Part shown: piece by piece, positions 15,984 through 21,606 of the stretch
Position numbering within the stretch: position 1 is the first letter of the stretch
Layout: each line of letters begins with the position of its first letter
NCBI GenBank assembly: GCA_964487925.1
Contig: CAZASZ010000032.1
Span: 1-21,606, forward strand
DNA: 21,606 nucleotides
Direction of reading: 5' to 3'
Source: RI-283 sp964487925
GTDB taxonomy: Bacteria; Pseudomonadota; Gammaproteobacteria; SZUA-140
Translations under genes and position numbers: made by a program
The notes under the pieces: generated by a model
The model's database searches: none
What the model was told of the DNA's origin: nothing
Seen by the model: only the letters and a program-made list of their open reading frames with translations

Positions 15984-16371
15984 ATAATATCCGAACACTC
16001 GATTTCTTCTGGGATTTACTCCCCAGGGGTCTGCCGTGCGATCATTTTTCAAGGCGACTCATTATACGTAATGATGCCAAAAGCACAAGTGTCCTGAGTC
16101 GTATATCGTCATGCGGGAACAGTAGGGTAAAACGAGTTGTTTCACTCAGCGAGCGGTCGGGTTGCGAATTGGTGTGGTCATCTATTTTGAGGTTTGATTC
16201 GGGCCTCTTCTGGGTTAATCTGAGAGTACTTGATTCAAGGTGCGAGACAAGGACGATAACGCGCGCATCGGAATCGAGCACGAACCCGCACGATGCCGCC
16301 GGACCCAGTGTAGGAGGGCGCGAATAATGTTATCTTATAGCGATTCAACAATAACTTAGACAGGACGCGCC
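15984..16371. other. Non-coding spacer between tRNA-Glu and pcnB
   Basis: About 390 nt without a supported gene. The left part holds the tRNA-Glu promoter on the minus strand. A 79-codon minus-strand frame (16042-16281) overlaps that promoter and has no recognisable features. On the right, the pcnB ribosome site AGGA lies at 16362-16365. Towards pcnB there is a TTGATT (16230-16235) followed 19 nt later by GATAAC, too weak to call as the pcnB promoter. Stop codons close all three plus-strand frames before pcnB. Confidence 0.6.
16061..16088 (-). promoter_or_regulatory. Sigma70-type promoter of tRNA-Glu
   Basis: On the minus strand TTGTGC and a perfect TATAAT are separated by 16 nt, or CTTGTG with 17 nt. 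The predicted transcription start lies about 70 nt upstream of the mature tRNA 5' end, leaving a short leader to be removed by RNase P. Confidence 0.65.
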
Positions 16372-17742
16372 ATTAGTACGCCTCGCATCATTCCTCGCGA
16401 AGAACACTCGGTATCACGCTCCGGGGTCAGTGAAAACGCACTCAAGGTCCTATACCGGCTTAAAAACAGCGGTTATCAGGCCTATCTGGTCGGCGGCTGT
16501 GTACGTGATTTGCTACTCGGCCGCGAGCCCAAGGATTTTGATGTCACGACCGACGCCCATCCGGAGGAAATCAAAGAACTCTTCCGCAACTGTCGTTTGG
16601 TCGGGCGCCGGTTTCGGCTCGCGCATGTGCGTTTCGGCCGCGAGATCATTGAGGTCGCGACCTTTCGGGCCCAGCACACGGGCGATTCCGAGGGCGGGCT
16701 TATCCACGACGGTGGCCGTATTCTCCAGGACAACGTCTTCGGCACGGTCGAGGAGGACGCGATTCGCCGCGACTTCACGATCAACGCGCTCTATTACGAT
16801 ATCCGCGATTTCTCGGTCGTCGACTATGCAAATGGCCTCGAGGACCTCAAGGCCGGGCGACTGCGGCTGATTGGTGATCCCGAGACGCGCTATCGTGAAG
16901 ACCCGGTGCGCATGCTGCGCGCTGTGCGCTTCGCGGCCAAGCTCGGTTTCCAAATTGAGGAGGAGAGCGAGGCGCAGCTTTGGCGGATCGGCCATCTGCT
17001 CCGTGATATCGCCCCGGCGCGCCTCTTTGATGAAATGCTCAAGCTTTTCCTCGGGGGGTATGGATTGCAGACCTTCGAGCAATTACGCTACTACGATTTA
17101 TTCGCCCACCTCTTTCCGGCAACTGAACGCAGCTTGGCTCACGAGGAGGGTGGTTACCCGCATCAGCTCTTGACTTGCGCCCTGGGCAACACGGATGCGC
17201 GCTTGGCCGAAGACAAGCCCGTGATCCCCGGTTTTCTGACGGCCGCCTTGCTCTGGGAGCCACTGCGAGAGCGCGTCGCCGAGCTGCAAGCTAAGGCGCA
17301 ATCGAAACCAGCGTTGGCGATTATGTACGAGGCGGCTGAGGATATCCTGCGTGAGCAAGCGGGGCATATCGCGATACCCAGACGTTTTGGCCTGCAGGCC
17401 CGGGAGATTTGGGAGATGCAGCACAGGCTGGAGCGCACCCAGGGGCGGAGGCCACTGCTTTTGCTCGAGAATCCGCGCTTTCGGGCAGGGTACGACTTTA
17501 TGTTATTGCGCCGCCAGGCCGGTGAGGATCTGGGTGAACTCTGTGATTGGTGGACGCGTCTGCAAGAGGTCGATGCCGCTGAGCAGGCTCGCATGGCAAA
17601 GGTGTCGCCCCGATCCGGATCGACTCCCGGCCCGAGCGACGGAGCCGGGGATAAGGCAGATGATGCACCCAAACGCAGCCGTCGGCGGCGACCCCGCAAG
17701 CGTCGGCGTTCCTCAGGGGGCGGGTCGGAAACGACCGCATGA
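16372..17742 (+). CDS. pcnB: Poly(A) polymerase I PcnB, with AUU start
   Basis: A 456-aa nucleotidyltransferase that adds 3' poly(A) tails to RNA and so directs it to decay. It shows YLVGGCVRDLLLG with catalytic D55 and D57 in KDFDV, the LVGRRFRLAHV and EVATFR segments, RRDFTINALYY, and REDPVRMLRAVRFAAKLGF. The very basic tail (KRSRRRRPRKRRR) is typical of PcnB rather than CCA-adding enzyme. The frame opens after a stop at 16357 and has no ATG, GTG or TTG until codon 47, inside the conserved core. The conserved N-terminal part (RIIPREEH, SENALKVLYRL) must be translated, so the start is taken as ATT 16372, with AGGA 6 nt upstream. E. coli pcnB also starts at AUU. The stop overlaps the folK start (ATGA). 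Confidence 0.93.
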   Translation: MSTPRIIPREEHSVSRSGVSENALKVLYRLKNSGYQAYLVGGCVRDLLLGREPKDFDVTTDAHPEEIKELFRNCRLVGRRFRLAHVRFGREIIEVATFRAQHTGDSEGGLIHDGGRILQDNVFGTVEEDAIRRDFTINALYYDIRDFSVVDYANGLEDLKAGRLRLIGDPETRYREDPVRMLRAVRFAAKLGFQIEEESEAQLWRIGHLLRDIAPARLFDEMLKLFLGGYGLQTFEQLRYYDLFAHLFPATERSLAHEEGGYPHQLLTCALGNTDARLAEDKPVIPGFLTAALLWEPLRERVAELQAKAQSKPALAIMYEAAEDILREQAGHIAIPRRFGLQAREIWEMQHRLERTQGRRPLLLLENPRFRAGYDFMLLRRQAGEDLGELCDWWTRLQEVDAAEQARMAKVSPRSGSTPGPSDGAGDKADDAPKRSRRRRPRKRRRSSGGGSETTA

Positions 17743-18281
17743 CGCACTGGGTCAAGGCCTATATCGGCCTGGGCAGTAATCTCAATGATCCGGAGTCTCA
17801 ACTCAGACAGGGCTTTGCGGCGCTTGCCGGGTTGACGGACTGTCGCAATCTGCTGGCCTCTGATCTCTATTTGAGTCTTCCCTTCGGGGATGTAGATCAG
17901 CCGAACTTCGTCAATGCCGTAGCGGCGATGGAGACCCGGTGTTCTCCGCAAGCGTTGCTTACCGCGTTGCAGGGGATTGAACACAGTCAGGGGCGCACCC
18001 GTGAGCTACGGTGGGGGCCACGGACTCTTGATCTGGATATCCTGCTTTATGGTGGGGAGATCGTTGACCAGCCTGACCTGATCATTCCCCATCCGGGCTT
18101 GTTGCAGCGGGATTTTGTCCTGTATCCTCTATTCGAGATCGCTTCCGAAATCGTGATTCCGGGCCATGGCCGTATCCGGGGTTGCTTGGCGGCGTGCCCG
18201 AACCGGGGGCTGCAGCGCTTACATCGCTCGCCCCTGTCCGGGTCTCTTGATGAAGAGGGGACAATCATTGGCGCAACCTAA
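17739..18281 (+). CDS. folK: 2-amino-4-hydroxy-6-hydroxymethyldihydropteridine pyrophosphokinase FolK
   Basis: A 180-aa enzyme that transfers pyrophosphate from ATP to 6-hydroxymethyl-dihydropterin in folate synthesis. Motifs are YIGLGSNLNDP (8-18), YLSLPFGDVDQPNFVNAV, and the ATP/Mg segment RWGPRTLDLDILLYG with the two key aspartates, then IIPHPGLLQRDFVLYPL. It is about 20 residues longer than the E. coli protein; the extra C-terminal part (from about residue 150) is weakly conserved and overlaps the start of the kinase gene. Translation is coupled to pcnB by the ATGA overlap, the same gene order as in E. coli and many gammaproteobacteria. Confidence 0.95.
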   Translation: MTHWVKAYIGLGSNLNDPESQLRQGFAALAGLTDCRNLLASDLYLSLPFGDVDQPNFVNAVAAMETRCSPQALLTALQGIEHSQGRTRELRWGPRTLDLDILLYGGEIVDQPDLIIPHPGLLQRDFVLYPLFEIASEIVIPGHGRIRGCLAACPNRGLQRLHRSPLSGSLDEEGTIIGAT

Positions 18282-18912
18282 ATTTCTGGTGATTGAGGGT
18301 CCGATCGGCGTGGGTAAGACCAGTCTCGCCCGCCGTTTGGCCGACACCTTCGGCTCAGAACTGCTGCTTGAGGGCGCCGCCGAAAATCCCTTTCTAGAGC
18401 GCTTCTATCGAAATCCGCGCCAGGCCGCGTTGCCGACGCAGTTGTTCTTTCTGTTTCAACGGGCACATCAGCTCTCCGAGCTTTGTCAGGACGATATCTT
18501 TCAGCCGGTTCGAGTCGCCGATTTTCTTATGGAGAAGGACCGTCTGTTTGCCGAGCTCACGCTCGATGAAGAAGAGTTGAAACTCTATGATCAAGCCTAT
18601 CGGCATCTTGCGCCAAAGGCGCCGACCCCTGATCTGGTTGTCTACCTTCAGGCCCCGGCCGAGGTGCTGCTTGAGCGCATACGGCGTCGCGGCATCCCGA
18701 GCGAGCAGTCCATTGATTTGGATTATTTGAAACGTATCGTTGATTCCTATACGCGCCTGTTTCACTTTTACGACCAAACACCGCTATTGATCGTCAACGC
18801 GGCGGCCTTCGATCCGATCAATCGCGAGAGTGACTACCAGGCCTTGTTGGAGCACGTCATGAGCCTCCCTCAGGGGCGGCAGTATTTCAATCCTCTACCG
18901 TTGGCACTATAG
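18250..18912 (+). CDS. Deoxynucleoside kinase family protein (dGK/dAK-like)
   Basis: A 220-aa P-loop kinase that phosphorylates deoxynucleosides for salvage into dNTPs; which base is preferred cannot be told. Walker A is GPIGVGKTS (17-25), with the DRLF motif in LMEKDRLFAELTL and the lid-type arginines in LERIRRRGIPSEQ. The frame opens further upstream, but the P-loop position fits a start near 18250. ATG 18250 has little ribosome site; TTG 18268 stands 7 nt behind AGAGGGG and gives a 214-aa protein that begins MAQPKFLVIEG, so it is a real alternative. Either way the gene overlaps the end of folK by 14-32 nt. panB starts 2 nt downstream. Confidence 0.87.
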   Translation: MKRGQSLAQPKFLVIEGPIGVGKTSLARRLADTFGSELLLEGAAENPFLERFYRNPRQAALPTQLFFLFQRAHQLSELCQDDIFQPVRVADFLMEKDRLFAELTLDEEELKLYDQAYRHLAPKAPTPDLVVYLQAPAEVLLERIRRRGIPSEQSIDLDYLKRIVDSYTRLFHFYDQTPLLIVNAAAFDPINRESDYQALLEHVMSLPQGRQYFNPLPLAL

Positions 18913-18914
18913 AT

Positions 18915-19754
18915 ATGAGCGCACAGAATCCTATCAAGAGAGTGACCACCCCGGAGCTATGTGAGCGTAGCCGCCAGGGCGGACGTTTCAGTTGCCTGAC
19001 GGCCTATGACGTCTCGATGGCGCGGGTGCTGGATGACTGCGGCGTCGATGTCATCCTGGTCGGTGATTCGCTGGGTATGGTGGTTCAAGGCCATGAGACC
19101 ACGCTGCCCGTGACACTGGACGATGTGGTCTATCACACGGCCTGTGTCGCCCGTGGTTGCCGGCGTGCGTTGATCATGGCCGACATGCCCTTCATGGCCG
19201 ATGCCGACCCCAAAATGGGCTTGTTGAGCGCGGCAAGGCTTATGCAAGAGGGCGGGGCGCACATCGTCAAGGTTGAGGGTGGCAAGGCGCTTGCGGAGAC
19301 CATCGGTCTGCTCAGCAAGCGTGGCATCCCGGTCTGCGCGCATATTGGGCTCAAGCCACAATCGGTGCACAAGGTTGGCGGTTATCGTGTACAGGGCCGC
19401 ACTCGCGCCAGCGCGGACGAGATACTTGATGACGCCTGGGCCGTGGTTGAGGCCGGTGCGGACATGTTGTTGCTGGAGTGCGTGACCAGTGAGCTGGCCA
19501 GCGAGATCGTGTCTGCCGTCAAGATCCCCGTCATCGGTATCGGCGCCGGTCCGGCCTGCCAGGGCCATGTGTTGGTGATATATGACATGCTCGGCATAAC
19601 GCCCGGTCCACATCCGCGGTTCTATCAGGATTTTCTGAGTGAAGGTGGCTCTATCAAGGGGGCCGTCAGCGCCTATATCGATGCCGTCATATCGGGGCGT
19701 TATCCGTCTTCAGAGCAGGCCTATCAGGGTGCGGATTCTAAAGGCGCCGGCTGA
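18915..19754 (+). CDS. panB: 3-methyl-2-oxobutanoate hydroxymethyltransferase PanB
   Basis: A 279-aa TIM-barrel enzyme that adds a hydroxymethyl group from methylene-tetrahydrofolate to ketoisovalerate, the first step to pantothenate. The metal and substrate ligands are visible as D51 (LVGDSLGM), D90 (IMADMPFM) and E121 (VKVEGGK), with HIGLKPQSVHKVGGYRVQGR and VIGIGAGPACQGHVLVIYDMLG following. The length matches the family. It begins 2 nt behind the deoxynucleoside kinase stop and is overlapped at its 3' end by panC for 26 nt, so the pair is likely translated together. The upstream folK shares the folate theme. Confidence 0.97.
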   Translation: MSAQNPIKRVTTPELCERSRQGGRFSCLTAYDVSMARVLDDCGVDVILVGDSLGMVVQGHETTLPVTLDDVVYHTACVARGCRRALIMADMPFMADADPKMGLLSAARLMQEGGAHIVKVEGGKALAETIGLLSKRGIPVCAHIGLKPQSVHKVGGYRVQGRTRASADEILDDAWAVVEAGADMLLLECVTSELASEIVSAVKIPVIGIGAGPACQGHVLVIYDMLGITPGPHPRFYQDFLSEGGSIKGAVSAYIDAVISGRYPSSEQAYQGADSKGAG

Positions 19755-20583
19755 TCTTTCGGAGGTCATCGATGATTGGCGTGCCGCCGGTGAACGGATT
19801 GCCTTTGTACCCACAATGGGTAATCTGCACGCCGGGCACCTGAGTCTGGTTCAACATGCTCGGTCGATAGCCGATCGTGTCGTGGTCAGCATCTTCGTCA
19901 ATCCGACTCAATTCAACGACCCCAAGGATTTCGATCGATATCCAAAGACCCTGGATGCCGACACGCGGCAGCTCGATGAGGCGGGTAGTAACCTGCTGTT
20001 CATACCCGATGTCGAAACGGTCTACCCGTTTGGGCAGGCAAACGCGGTCAAGGTAGACGAGCCGCTGATATCGCAAGGGCTCTGCGGTGCCTTTCGCCCC
20101 GGACACTTTTGCGGTGTCACCACGGTTGTCTGCCGCCTATTCAATCTGGTCAGGCCCGACATCGCCGTGTTCGGCCAGAAGGACCTCCAGCAGCTGCGCG
20201 TCATTGAGCGCATGGTTGCCGACCTCCATATGCAAGTTGAGATAGAGGGCCTGCCGACGATCCGAGATACTGATGGCCTGGCCATGAGCTCCCGCAATGG
20301 TCGCCTGGGCGCCGAGGAGCGACACCAAGCCGCCGGACTGTACCGCGTGTTGACCGGGGTTCGAGATCAGGTCGCGTCCGGTAGAGCGGACTACGAGCTT
20401 ATCGAGTCCGAGGCAATGCAGTCCCTCAGTGAGGCGGGCTTTCGGCTTGAATACATCGCCATTCGGAGTTGGGATGATTTATCTTCGCCGGTAGCGGGCC
20501 GTCCGCTGGTTGCTTTGGCAGCGGTTTGGCTTGGCGGCACGCGCCTGATCGACAACATTCCTCTATTTTCAGGCCTCGCATAG
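19729..20583 (+). CDS. panC: Pantothenate synthetase PanC
   Basis: A 284-aa ATP-dependent ligase that joins pantoate and beta-alanine to make pantothenate. It has the HIGH-type nucleotide motif HAGH (34-37) in VPTMGNLHAGHLSLV, FVNPTQFNDPKDFDRYPKT, FGQKDLQQL, and the KMSKS-like DGLAMSSRNGRL. Start GTG 19729 is chosen because it brings the conserved N-terminus into register with E. coli PanC (283 aa); the only in-frame ATG, at 19639, would add 30 unrelated residues inside panB. The overlap with panB is 26 nt. A GGGGG/CCCCC hairpin (20596-20628) follows but has no T-tract, so termination here is uncertain. Confidence 0.96.
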   Translation: MRILKAPADLSEVIDDWRAAGERIAFVPTMGNLHAGHLSLVQHARSIADRVVVSIFVNPTQFNDPKDFDRYPKTLDADTRQLDEAGSNLLFIPDVETVYPFGQANAVKVDEPLISQGLCGAFRPGHFCGVTTVVCRLFNLVRPDIAVFGQKDLQQLRVIERMVADLHMQVEIEGLPTIRDTDGLAMSSRNGRLGAEERHQAAGLYRVLTGVRDQVASGRADYELIESEAMQSLSEAGFRLEYIAIRSWDDLSSPVAGRPLVALAAVWLGGTRLIDNIPLFSGLA

Positions 20584-20644
20584 CGCCGATGTAGCTTGGG
20601 GGAGCCTAGAAACCCCAAAAACCCCCAATTGTCCGACTCCAAAG

Positions 20645-20671
20645 GTCGACAATGTCGACAATGTCTACCCC
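20645..20671 (+). repeat. 9-bp tandem repeat, possible activator site
   Basis: GTCGACAAT is repeated exactly twice (20645-20653 and 20654-20662) and then a degenerate third unit, GTCTACCCC, follows. Each unit contains the palindrome GTCGAC or part of it. It lies about 90 bp upstream of the -24/-12 promoter, at the usual distance of enhancer-type sites for sigma54 activators, with AT-rich DNA (20711-20740) in between. Confidence 0.4.
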
Positions 20672-20756
20672 TCCTCCCGAAGTGTACAGTCCCGATAAAA
20701 GTCTCGCTGTAAATATAATTGCTTATATAACAAGGTAATGAGGCTGTTTTAGTTAG

Positions 20757-20773
20757 TTGGCACGCGAGTTGCT
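20757..20773 (+). promoter_or_regulatory. Sigma54 (-24/-12) promoter for the DUF2892 gene
   Basis: TTGGCACGCGAGTTGCT matches the RpoN consensus TGGCAC-N5-TTGC at every fixed base, with the required GG-to-GC spacing. The predicted start is near 20783, 40 nt before the DUF2892 ATG. A hairpin follows in the leader. Such promoters need an ATP-dependent enhancer-binding protein; none is encoded in the window. Confidence 0.75.
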
Positions 20774-20780
20774 AAAGGAT

Positions 20781-20805
20781 ACTTGTAAGGCTCTTGTAGC
20801 CAAGT
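20781..20805 (+). other. Leader hairpin before the DUF2892 ribosome site
   Basis: GGCT (20789-20792) pairs with AGCC (20798-20801) around a 5-nt loop, and ACTT (20781-20784) pairs with AAGT (20802-20805) across a 4-nt bulge. It begins almost at the predicted start of transcription and ends 4 nt before the ribosome site TAGGAG (20810-20815), so it may protect the 5' end of the message. Confidence 0.4.
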
Positions 20806-20822
20806 AATTTAGGAGATTCATC

Positions 20823-21065
20823 ATGAACTGTAACCTTTCAAAATTCGATATGTTTTTTCGGTTTTTCCTTGGGTTGACCATTATTTGTTTGGTCCTGGTA
20901 ATGCCTTCGGTTCCAGAGTGGTTGGCCATTGTCGCGACCTACTCGGTGTTCACTGGCATCCTGAGAAGGGATCCCATCTACGCCGCTTACCTGGCCCTGG
21001 CCAAGCCCAGCGCCAAGAAGGTCAAGGCAAACATCGGTCACAAGCCCATGGGCGCCGCAGCTTAA
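20823..21065 (+). CDS. Small DUF2892 (YgaP-like) inner-membrane protein
   Basis: An 80-aa protein of the DUF2892 family, matching the membrane part of E. coli YgaP but without a rhodanese domain. Two membrane segments are seen (about 11-28 and 33-47), with the conserved FFRFFLGLTII opening and the ILRRDPIYAAYL sequence after the second helix. The C-terminal 20 residues are basic and probably cytoplasmic. Its function is not known; relatives often stand near sulfur or stress genes. TAGGAG lies 7 nt before the ATG. The gene is monocistronic: it has its own sigma54-type promoter upstream and a strong terminator 44 nt behind the stop. Confidence 0.85.
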   Translation: MNCNLSKFDMFFRFFLGLTIICLVLVMPSVPEWLAIVATYSVFTGILRRDPIYAAYLALAKPSAKKVKANIGHKPMGAAA

Positions 21066-21108
21066 GCGCCAGCAGTATCTAGCAGTAACGTTTTTACCCT
21101 CCCCCCTT

Positions 21109-21139
21109 AGCGAGGGCGCTAGCCGCCCTCGCTTTTTTT
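21109..21139 (+). terminator. Rho-independent terminator behind the DUF2892 gene
   Basis: A perfect 10-bp GC-rich stem (AGCGAGGGCG paired with CGCCCTCGCT) with a 5-nt CTAGC loop runs into a tract of seven T residues (21133-21139). It is the strongest terminator in the window. Confidence 0.93.
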
Positions 21140-21160
21140 AATTTAGTGGAACCTCCGACT

Positions 21161-21225
21161 CGCGCTTTGAATATGGACCTTTATTCATCGCAATCCGTTT
21201 CGCCCGGGAATTGACCAGAGGCTCC
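21161..21225 (+). repeat. Dispersed intergenic repeat, copy B
   Basis: This is the second copy of the repeat seen at 597-661 (51 of 65 bases identical by eye, no gaps). Here the core is a perfect inverted repeat, TGAATA (21168-21173) and TATTCA (21182-21187), around 8 nt. It begins 22 nt behind the terminator of the DUF2892 gene and ends upstream of the tRNA-Thr promoter. Confidence 0.7.
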
Positions 21226-21238
21226 TATCAATCAATAT

Positions 21239-21268
21239 AACCCAAAGATCGGTAACCCAAAGATCGGT
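21239..21268 (+). repeat. 15-bp perfect tandem duplication upstream of tRNA-Thr promoter
   Basis: AACCCAAAGATCGGT occurs twice head to tail (21239-21253 and 21254-21268). The second unit abuts the -35 element of the tRNA promoter, so it occupies about -40 to -70, the region where an UP element or Fis-type site would act. Confidence 0.75.
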
Positions 21269-21297
21269 TTGTTTCGGGTGAGCAGTTCCTTTATAAT
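21269..21297 (+). promoter_or_regulatory. Sigma70-type promoter of tRNA-Thr
   Basis: TTGTTT and a perfect TATAAT (21292-21297) are separated by 17 nt. A GC-rich discriminator (GCCCGCC) follows at once, as is usual for stable-RNA promoters under stringent control. Transcription should start about 60 nt before the mature tRNA. Confidence 0.75.
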
Positions 21298-21362
21298 GCC
21301 CGCCTGTTTAGGGGTCCCCTGTTTTTCAGCCGCACCCTGACGCATGCACATTCCCCCACCGC

Positions 21363-21438
<76 letters not shown>

Positions 21439-21606
21439 ATTATTTCAATAAGTTAGATGGCTTCCGATTTTTCTCTTAAGGGGAATGTAGACATAATGTA
21501 GACATTTTGAGAGTCTAAAATTCGCATTATCCATCTCTTCGCCATTGCGATATGGCTGCGAATTAGAAGTATTAGTTTTTCATTATGTTCCACATCTCCG
21601 CACCAC
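21439..21606. other. AT-rich sequence behind tRNA-Thr, no gene seen
   Basis: The last 168 nt have no recognisable gene and look more AT-rich than the rest of the window. They contain the tandem repeat at 21484-21505. No terminator directly follows the tRNA. This could be the start of an inserted element, but the window ends before any integrase gene could be seen. Confidence 0.5.
21484..21505 (+). repeat. 11-bp tandem repeat 45 nt behind tRNA-Thr
   Basis: AATGTAGACAT occurs twice head to tail without a gap. Each unit contains ATGT-AG-ACAT, itself a small inverted repeat, and the 11-bp period puts both on one face of the helix. Such paired sites just behind a tRNA 3' end could be arm-type sites for an integrase, or an operator. 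Confidence 0.65.

Noticed and set aside
16042..16281. 79-codon minus-strand frame in the tRNA-Glu/pcnB spacer
   Set aside because: It overlaps the tRNA-Glu promoter, has no membrane, signal or domain features, and no good ribosome site.
16513..17082. Minus-strand open frame of 189 codons opposite pcnB
   Set aside because: Shadow of the conserved pcnB coding region; its sequence shows only mirrored codons with no recognisable motif.
20596..20628. G/C-run hairpin as panC terminator
   Set aside because: TTGGGGG and CCCCCAA can pair, but the loop is about 19 nt and no T-tract follows, so intrinsic termination is unlikely.

Overview
The window looks like chromosomal DNA of an autotrophic gammaproteobacterium, most likely a sulfur oxidiser or purple sulfur bacterium of the Chromatiales type. 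This rests on a form II RuBisCO large subunit with its cbbQ/cbbO activase genes, an E. coli-like lptD-surA-pdxA-rsmA block, an E. coli-like pcnB-folK arrangement, and moderately GC-rich coding sequence. The genus is not determined.

Layout. (1) 1-5153: the 3' end of cbbM, a strong terminator, then cbbQ and cbbO, followed closely on the same strand by a SAM-dependent methyltransferase and a histidine phosphatase. (2) 5150-8992: a TRAP transporter of the TPR-associated type, with the lipoprotein TatT, a substrate-binding protein, and the small and large permeases; the TatT gene overlaps the phosphatase by 4 nt. (3) 8989-15002, minus strand: slyD, lptD, surA, pdxA and rsmA; the last four overlap by 1-4 nt, and the block meets the TRAP operon tail to tail. 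(4) 15185-15983: apaG (plus), a small DUF1289 gene (minus) and tRNA-Glu(CTC) (minus). (5) 16372-20583: pcnB, folK, a deoxynucleoside kinase, panB and panC, a tightly packed plus-strand operon for RNA polyadenylation, folate, dNTP salvage and pantothenate. (6) 20584-21606: a sigma54-type promoter driving a small DUF2892 membrane protein, a strong terminator, a tRNA-Thr(CGT), and AT-rich sequence with a tandem repeat running off the end.

How the genes fit together. CbbM fixes CO2, and CbbQ (AAA+ ATPase) with CbbO (vWA adaptor) removes inhibitory sugar phosphates from it. The methyltransferase and phosphatase behind cbbO have no proven link to RuBisCO, but a phosphatase of the histidine-acid fold in this position is worth testing as a remover of RuBisCO inhibitors. 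The TRAP system probably imports a ligand that is not a simple carboxylate, because the binding protein lacks the usual carboxylate-binding Arg. The minus-strand block serves outer-membrane biogenesis plus vitamin B6 synthesis and rRNA methylation.

Most notable points: pcnB has no AUG, GUG or UUG start and appears to begin at AUU, as in E. coli; a diverged ~65-bp intergenic repeat occurs at both ends of the window, each copy just behind a terminator; there is a textbook -24/-12 promoter; and the TRAP cassette belongs to the TatT-associated class.
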